Shown here: in pieces, positions 36,893-42,662 of the stretch | Layout of the letters: each line of letters starts with the position of its first letter | Numbering within the stretch: the stretch's first letter is position 1 | Source of the DNA: Candidatus Parvarchaeota archaeon | GTDB lineage: Archaea; Nanobdellota; Nanobdellia; JAFCGN01 | Reading direction: 5' to 3' | Length of the DNA stretch: 42,662 nucleotides | NCBI GenBank assembly: GCA_017608045.1 | Contig: JAFCGN010000006.1 | Location: 1-42,662, forward strand | Translations under genes and position numbers: made by a program | The notes under the pieces: generated by a model | The model's database searches: none | Told to the model about the DNA's origin: nothing | What the model saw: only the letters and a program-made list of their open reading frames with translations

Positions 36893-37594
36893 ATGAACAA
36901 ATTAATTGTTGCTTCCAGAGAAGTTGCAGTTCCTGGAGATTTAATTGCAGAAGGAATGAACTTCGTTGCTGGAAAAAATACGTATAGAAAAGATGAAAAA
37001 ATTTATTCAAATAGATTAGGTCTTGTTGATGTCAGAGGTTCTGTAATTAAAGTAATTCCTTTATCAGGAAGGTATATGCCTCAAAAAGAAGACTTAATTA
37101 TTGGGGAAGTTAAAGAAGTTGGGTTTAATTCTTGGCAAGTAGATATTGGAGCACCATTTACAGCAAATCTTTACATGAGTGAAGGAACAACAACATACAT
37201 AAGGAAAGACGAAGATTTAAGCAGGTATTTTAATGTAGGAGATAAGTTAATAGGAAGAATCATAAGTTGCACATCTACGGGTTCATTACAAATAACGTGT
37301 AAAGGCCCGGGATTGAAAAAAATAAAAGGTGGTTTAATAATTAAGATAAACCCGAACAAGGTTCCAAGAGCAATTGGTAAAAAAGGAAGCATGATTACTA
37401 TGATAAAAGAACTTACAAACACAGAAATAATTGTTGGGCAAAATGGGTGGGTATGGATAAACGGCGATGCAATGGACATACTAAAAGCTAAAAAAGCAAT
37501 TGAACTTATTGACAAAAAAGGTCATGTGAAGGGTTTAACTGATGCAATAAAAAATATGCTTGAAAAAGATAGCAGAATAAAACCTGTTAAATAA
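36893..37594 (+). CDS. rrp4: exosome complex RNA-binding protein Rrp4
   Basis: REVAVPGDLIAEGMNF, S1 and KH domains (IKINPNKVPRAIGKKGSMITMI). Confidence 0.95.
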   Translation: MNKLIVASREVAVPGDLIAEGMNFVAGKNTYRKDEKIYSNRLGLVDVRGSVIKVIPLSGRYMPQKEDLIIGEVKEVGFNSWQVDIGAPFTANLYMSEGTTTYIRKDEDLSRYFNVGDKLIGRIISCTSTGSLQITCKGPGLKKIKGGLIIKINPNKVPRAIGKKGSMITMIKELTNTEIIVGQNGWVWINGDAMDILKAKKAIELIDKKGHVKGLTDAIKNMLEKDSRIKPVK

Positions 37595-37598
37595 AAAG

Positions 37599-38333
37599 GT
37601 GATAAAAATGGTTTATGCAAAAAGATTTGATGGTAGAAAATTTGATGAATTAAGAAAAATAGAAGCAGAAGTTGGAATTATTCCTAATGCTGATGGAAGT
37701 GCTCGTTTCAAAATTGGAAAAACAGAAGCAATTGTGGGCGTATACGGACCAAAAGAAATGCATCCAAAATTTCTTCAAAATCCAAGAAAAGGCACTCTTA
37801 GATGCAAATACGACATGATAAGTTTTAGTGTAAATGATAGAGCAAGACCAGGACCAAGCAGGCGTTCTCAGGAATTAGGATTAGTAATCGCATCTGCTTT
37901 AGAACCTGTTTGTTTGCTCAACGACTTCCCAAAATTAATAGTTGATGTATTCATAGAAATACCTCAAGCAGATGCAGGCACAAGATGTGCTGCAATTTGC
38001 GCTGCTTCTATGGCTTTAGCAGATGCTGGCATACCTATGAAAGATTTAGTCGCAGCAGTTGCAGTTGGAAAAATAGGGGATAAAATATGCCTTGACATAA
38101 ATAAAGAAGAAGAGGATTATGATGGGCCAGGAGGTGCAACAGACATACCCATTGCATACTCTCCTGTTGAAAACAAACTTACATTATTGCAATTAGATGG
38201 AAAAATAAAAGGAGAAGATTTAACAAAAGCTGTTGAAATGGGTATTAAAGGTGCTAAAAAAATCTATGAAATACAGAAAATAGCTCTAAAGAAAAAATAT
38301 AAAGTAGATGAAATTCTTGGAAAAAAGATTTAA
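37599..38333 (+). CDS. rrp41: exosome complex exonuclease Rrp41
   Basis: RFDGRKFDELRKIEAEVGIIPNADGSARFKIGKTEAIVGVYGP, RPGPSRRSQELGLVIASALEP. Confidence 0.96.
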   Translation: MIKMVYAKRFDGRKFDELRKIEAEVGIIPNADGSARFKIGKTEAIVGVYGPKEMHPKFLQNPRKGTLRCKYDMISFSVNDRARPGPSRRSQELGLVIASALEPVCLLNDFPKLIVDVFIEIPQADAGTRCAAICAASMALADAGIPMKDLVAAVAVGKIGDKICLDINKEEEDYDGPGGATDIPIAYSPVENKLTLLQLDGKIKGEDLTKAVEMGIKGAKKIYEIQKIALKKKYKVDEILGKKI

Positions 38334-38345
38334 GGGTTTGATAGA

Positions 38346-39734
38346 ATGAGCAACACAGTAAAGAGTGTAAAAATAAGAGGGATTTATTCAACAGCGATAA
38401 CCAATTACCTCCTTAAAAACAATTTTGAAATAAGTTGCATGAGTGAAGAACAATTAAAAAGATTTAACAAGAAAAAAAGCAGGGAACAAGCAGACAATCT
38501 AATATATGATAAAGAAGACTTAAATGGAATCACCATTCATGGTGAAAATGCAGATGAAATAATCTCTCTTTTTAAAAAAGAATTTAATGACAGTTTATTC
38601 AAAAAAATAGAAACAGGCAGTATATTCACTGGATTAATAAAAAAAGTTGATCAACAAAACAAAGAGATTTATGTTGACATAGGCAAGGACAAATTAGGAG
38701 TTTTATCCCTAAAAAATTATTGGGGTTATTTGCGAGAAAATGAAAAAGTGCTTGTCCAATTAAAAGGCGAAACAAAGGAGAATTATATTTTATCAAATAA
38801 CATAAGGCTTTTTGGAAAAAATCTAATTCTAATAAAAGATGGATTCACAAAAGTGAGCAAACATTTCAGGAAAAAAGAGGAAATAGAAACATTAAATAAT
38901 CTATCAGAAAAAGCAAGAGAAAAAGGGTGGGGTGTTCTCTGGAAATCCCTTGCAGAAAACAAAAGCGAAAAAGAACTTGAAGAAGAAATAAACAATCTTC
39001 TAAAATTGGAGGAAAAAATAATAAAAAAACATGAAAAAAATAAGACGCCGATGGAATTAAACAAAGGACTTACCACTTGGTTTGTAGAATTTGGAAAAGA
39101 ATCTAAAGAAAAACTTGATAAATTAAGAAAGGAAATTGTTCCAACGATAAAAAAGCATCACACATATAAAACCGCAGGATACCAAAACCTTGTTGATTTT
39201 TGCGAAGAACTTATGAAAGAAAAAGTCAAAGAAGAAACAATAATTAAGACACTTGAAAATACAATTTTTAAAAGAAATCCAAAAATAGGTAATTATTACA
39301 AGATAATTCAAAAGAAAAGCAATAACAGAGATATAATAATTAGTGGAAAAATTGAAGAATTTGACATAAAAAATAAAAAAATTGTAATTAAAAGAATAGT
39401 GAAATTTGAAGGAACTTATGATGGTCTTAACATAAAAAAAGAACCTGAAGATTATATAATAACAACAATTGAAGAAGATAAAGAATATATAGAACATTCA
39501 TATTTTGATTCCCGAGGAAATTTAAAGGGAAAATACTTTTCAATAACAAGTAAAATGGAAGTTTTTCCATTTTTCGCAAGATGCAATGATTTAGAAATTG
39601 ATGTTATTGAAAAAGAAGGTAATCGAAAAAAAATTGATGAAGAAGAATTAAAAGAAGCTGTTGAAATGGGAATCATAACAAAAAAATGCGAAGAAAGAGC
39701 TAAAAAAATAGCAAATAAATTGGAGGCGAAATAA
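38346..39734 (+). CDS. FAU-1-like RNA-binding/RNase E/G-like protein (S1 + DUF402)
   Basis: S1-like GSIFTGLIKKVDQQNKEIYVDIGKDKLGVLSL; C-terminal VKFEGTYDGLNIKKEPEDYIITTIEEDKEYIEHSYFDSRGNLKGKYFSI is DUF402-like. Confidence 0.8.
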   Translation: MSNTVKSVKIRGIYSTAITNYLLKNNFEISCMSEEQLKRFNKKKSREQADNLIYDKEDLNGITIHGENADEIISLFKKEFNDSLFKKIETGSIFTGLIKKVDQQNKEIYVDIGKDKLGVLSLKNYWGYLRENEKVLVQLKGETKENYILSNNIRLFGKNLILIKDGFTKVSKHFRKKEEIETLNNLSEKAREKGWGVLWKSLAENKSEKELEEEINNLLKLEEKIIKKHEKNKTPMELNKGLTTWFVEFGKESKEKLDKLRKEIVPTIKKHHTYKTAGYQNLVDFCEELMKEKVKEETIIKTLENTIFKRNPKIGNYYKIIQKKSNNRDIIISGKIEEFDIKNKKIVIKRIVKFEGTYDGLNIKKEPEDYIITTIEEDKEYIEHSYFDSRGNLKGKYFSITSKMEVFPFFARCNDLEIDVIEKEGNRKKIDEEELKEAVEMGIITKKCEERAKKIANKLEAK

Positions 39735-39735
39735 A

Positions 39736-40518
39736 ATGAAAAATTATGACAAAAAATTTATTATAGACTTATATGAAAATGGTGGAAGATTAACTGAAAG
39801 AAAAAACAAGGATTCTTACAGAGAAATAATTATTCAAGAGCCAGTAAGCGTTAATGCTGAAGGCAGTGCAAGAGTAAAAATTGGAAAAACAGAAGTTATT
39901 GTGGGTGTAAAACTCAACACAGCAGAACCTTATCAAGACACGCCTGATGAAGGCGTGATGATGGTTACAGCAGAATTTTCTCCAATTGCAGACCCTGAAT
40001 TTGAGCCAGGCCCGCCAAAAGAAGAAGCAATTGAACTTGCAAGAGTGGTTGATAGAACCATTCGCGAAAGTCATGCAATTGACACAAAAAAACTTTGCAT
40101 AAAAAAAGGTGAAAAAGTTTGGAGAGTGTTCATAGACATTTACATAATAAACAATGACGGCAACTTAATTGATGCAAGCGTGCTTGGTGCAATGGCTGCA
40201 TTAAAAAAGGCGAAGATACCTAAACTTGACAAGGATGGAAATGTTCTCTTCAAAGAGCATACAAAGAAAAATGTTCCTTTAAATGCAACACCAACAGCAT
40301 GCACAATATTCAAATTAGATAATGTTCTTCTTATTGATGCTGAAAAAAGAGAAGAAGAACTCATAGACGCGCGAATAACTCTTGGATGCTTTGGAGAATA
40401 CGTGCATTCAATGCAAAAAGGAGGGAAAGGCGCATTTACTCCTGAAGAATTCAATAAATGCGTAAAACTTGCAATAAAGAAAAACAAAGAACTTCAAAAA
40501 ATTTTAAGCAAATTTTAA
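39736..40518 (+). CDS. rrp42: exosome complex component Rrp42
   Basis: NGGRLTERKNKDSYREIIIQEPVSVNAEGSARVKIGKTEVIVGVKL; FSPIADPEFEPGPPKEEAIELARVVDRTIRES. Confidence 0.95.
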   Translation: MKNYDKKFIIDLYENGGRLTERKNKDSYREIIIQEPVSVNAEGSARVKIGKTEVIVGVKLNTAEPYQDTPDEGVMMVTAEFSPIADPEFEPGPPKEEAIELARVVDRTIRESHAIDTKKLCIKKGEKVWRVFIDIYIINNDGNLIDASVLGAMAALKKAKIPKLDKDGNVLFKEHTKKNVPLNATPTACTIFKLDNVLLIDAEKREEELIDARITLGCFGEYVHSMQKGGKGAFTPEEFNKCVKLAIKKNKELQKILSKF

Positions 40519-40568
40519 GACACCAAAAAGAATAAAAAACAAAAGAGTTAGTAAAAAGGTGAAACAAA

Positions 40569-40730
40569 ATGTTTAACAAATTTGAAAAAGCAAGAATTAT
40601 AGGTGCTAGAGCATTGCAACTTCGTATGGGTGCTCCAAAACTAATAAAAGCAGAAGGCACGTATGATACATTAGAAATTGCTAAAAAAGAATTTGAAAAA
40701 GGCGTTCTTAATATGAGCGTTAAACATTAA
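40569..40730 (+). CDS. rpoK: DNA-directed RNA polymerase subunit K
   Basis: 53 aa: MFNKFEKARIIGARALQLRMGAPKLIKAEGTYDTLEIAKKEFEKGVLNMSVKH; Rpb6/omega signature KARIIGARALQ.MGAP. Not in the ORF track. Confidence 0.95.
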   Translation: MFNKFEKARIIGARALQLRMGAPKLIKAEGTYDTLEIAKKEFEKGVLNMSVKH

Positions 40731-40795
40731 ATTGTTTAATCTTACAATTTTATGCAAAAAACTCATATAATAGAAAGCACTTATTTTTTAGAGAA

Positions 40796-41995
40796 ATGAT
40801 AATAAAAAACATAAATGCGCGAACAATATTAAATTCTCATGCAGACTTAACAGTAGAAGTCGTGGTTAAAACAGAGAAAGGAATAAAAGGCATGGGAAGT
40901 GCACCAAAAGGAACAAGCACAGGAAAACACGAAGTAAAAAACTTTTTTAAAAATAGAGTGAAAACAATAAAAGAATTTAATTTCTTTTTAAAAAGAAAAT
41001 TAATAGGAAGGCATGTTGAATCCCTTAAAGACGTTTTTATGATTGAAGAAGCATTACTGCCTTTTGGAGCTGGGATCACTTTAAGCACAAGCTACGCATT
41101 AATTGATGCTTTAAGCAGAGAGAATGATGTGCCAAAATGGAAAATCTTAAATCCTGAAAAAAGGTTTTTCAAACATAAAATCACACCAATAAGTAAAATT
41201 ATTGGTGGAAGCGTGCATAGTGGTTATCCTCAAGGAAAATTAATTCTTCCAGATATTCAAGAATTTCTTGTTTTTAATAAAGCAAGAAATCTTGAAAAAA
41301 AAATAATTATTAATAAAGAAGTTCATAATGCTCTAAAAGAAGAATTAATAAAAAACAAGATTGTAAGCGGAGTAGATTATGAAGGAGGGTGGATTGCACC
41401 AATAAGTAATGTTGAAGCGTTTAAACTGCTTGAAAAAGCAGTAGCAAAAGTGAAAGCAAATTACAAAGAAAAAATATTTATTGGCGTGGATATTGCTTCA
41501 AGCAATTTTTATAAAAATGAAAGATATGTTTACTACACAAAAATTAGTGAAAAAGAAAAACAAAAGTATAATACTGAAGAACAATATGAATTAATTAAAA
41601 CATTAATTAAAAAATACAAATTAAAATATGTTGAAGACCCTTTTAATGAAGAAGATTTCATGAGTCACGCAAAATTAACAAAAAAAACAAGCACTATGAT
41701 TATAGGAGATGATTTGTTTGTCACAGACCCTGAAAGACTAAAAAGAGGTATTGAAGTAAAAGCATGCAACTCTATTATTATAAAACCAAATCAAATAGGA
41801 AGTCTTAAAAAGACATTCGAAACTATTAAAATAGCAAAAAAATATAAATACATTTCAGTAATCAGTCATAGGTCAAAAGAAACCAATGATGATACAATTG
41901 CACATATTGGTTTAGCACAAAAACTGCCTTTTATCAAAATAGGCATAATAAACGGGGAAAGAGTAAGCAAGTTAAACGCCTTGTTGCGTAATTAA
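40796..41995 (+). CDS. eno: enolase (divergent)
   Basis: NARTILNSHADLTVEV, KGTSTGKHE, LPDIQEFLV, GVDIASSNFYKN, YVEDPFNEEDF, GDDLFVTD, KPNQIGSL, SHRSKET, GERVSKLNALLR. Confidence 0.88.
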   Translation: MIIKNINARTILNSHADLTVEVVVKTEKGIKGMGSAPKGTSTGKHEVKNFFKNRVKTIKEFNFFLKRKLIGRHVESLKDVFMIEEALLPFGAGITLSTSYALIDALSRENDVPKWKILNPEKRFFKHKITPISKIIGGSVHSGYPQGKLILPDIQEFLVFNKARNLEKKIIINKEVHNALKEELIKNKIVSGVDYEGGWIAPISNVEAFKLLEKAVAKVKANYKEKIFIGVDIASSNFYKNERYVYYTKISEKEKQKYNTEEQYELIKTLIKKYKLKYVEDPFNEEDFMSHAKLTKKTSTMIIGDDLFVTDPERLKRGIEVKACNSIIIKPNQIGSLKKTFETIKIAKKYKYISVISHRSKETNDDTIAHIGLAQKLPFIKIGIINGERVSKLNALLRN

Positions 41996-41998
41996 TAG

Positions 41999-42607
41999 GT
42001 GAAGAATATGAAAGAAAAAAAACAAAATGAAGAACAAACATTAGTTGAATTAGATACATATCTTGTTTCAGGTATTCATATAGGAACAAAATACAAAACA
42101 GGGTACATGAAAGAATTCATTTACAAAATAAGACATGACGGTCTTGCTGTTCTTAATGTTCAAAAAATAGATGAAAGAATAAAAATAGCAGCAAAAATGT
42201 TAGAAAAATATGAACCTGAAGAAATCATGGTTGTTGGAAAAAGAGAGAATGTTGTTAAAGCTGTTAAAATGTTTGGAAAAGCAACAGGTGCAAAAATAGT
42301 TACAGGCAGATACCTTCCGGGAAAAATGACAAATCCAAGTTATGGAGAGTATTATACAGAACCAAAAATATTAATTGTGTGCGATCAATGGAATGACAGG
42401 AATGCAATACATGATGCATTAAAAATTGGAATTCCAATTATAACATTAAATAATACAAATAACACGTTAGTTAATACTGATTTAGTTATTCCATGCAATA
42501 ATAAAAGCAAAAAAAGCATAGGATTAATTTTTTATATTCTTGCAAGAGAATACCTTAAAAGCAAAGGCAAAGAACTAAAAATGGAGTTAAGCGAATTCCA
42601 AAAATAA
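41999..42607 (+). CDS. rpsB: 30S ribosomal protein S2
   Basis: YLVSGIHIGTKYKTGYMKEFIYKIRHDGLAVLNVQKIDERI, GRYLPGKMTNP, VCDQWNDRNAIHDALKIGIPII. Confidence 0.96.
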   Translation: MKNMKEKKQNEEQTLVELDTYLVSGIHIGTKYKTGYMKEFIYKIRHDGLAVLNVQKIDERIKIAAKMLEKYEPEEIMVVGKRENVVKAVKMFGKATGAKIVTGRYLPGKMTNPSYGEYYTEPKILIVCDQWNDRNAIHDALKIGIPIITLNNTNNTLVNTDLVIPCNNKSKKSIGLIFYILAREYLKSKGKELKMELSEFQK

Positions 42608-42662
42608 TTTTTTTCTTTTTACAGCAAAACTTAAACAAAACAAATTCTTTTTAAAGTACATG

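Noticed and set aside
39123-39497. 124-aa Phe/Tyr-rich minus-strand ORF
   Set aside because: Antisense to the FAU-1-like gene; AT-rich composition artefact.

Overview
AT-rich archaeal chromosomal window, probably from a reduced-genome DPANN-type archaeon (lineage is inference from gene content). It is dominated by information processing. Translation genes: HisRS with an adjacent tRNA-His(GTG), AsnRS, TrpRS, class-I LysRS, GatD/GatE, two AlaX editing proteins, Elp3, tRNA-Gln(TTG), L40e and S2. RNA processing and transcription genes: RNase P p30 and Pop5, psmA-SBDS-rrp4-rrp41-[FAU-1-like]-rrp42-rpoK-eno-rpsB, TFE and TrmB. Others include FtsZ, an ATP-dependent DNA ligase, NAD kinase, SppA, a site-2 protease and an M20 peptidase. 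A small metabolic block holds PfkB kinase/HAD, a HisC-like aminotransferase, a TrpD/phosphorylase-like enzyme and BtpA. I saw no rRNA, CRISPR, prophage or recognisable defence locus. Most notable observations: (i) an unannotated ~109-nt three-way-junction RNA candidate at 27261-27369; (ii) a GatE that appears to lack the AspRS-like insertion domain; (iii) a 42-aa hyperacidic Asp/Glu/Tyr tandem-repeat microprotein beside gatE; (iv) TFE with a long histone-H1-like lysine-rich repeat tail; (v) a translationally coupled TrpD-like + BtpA pair near PfkB/HAD; (vi) a gene graveyard at 2.19-2.46 kb with a duplicated pfkB tail and a VanX-like C-terminal remnant; (vii) a probable AUA-initiated conserved-looking small ORF. 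All family calls are by eye from motifs; no searches were run.
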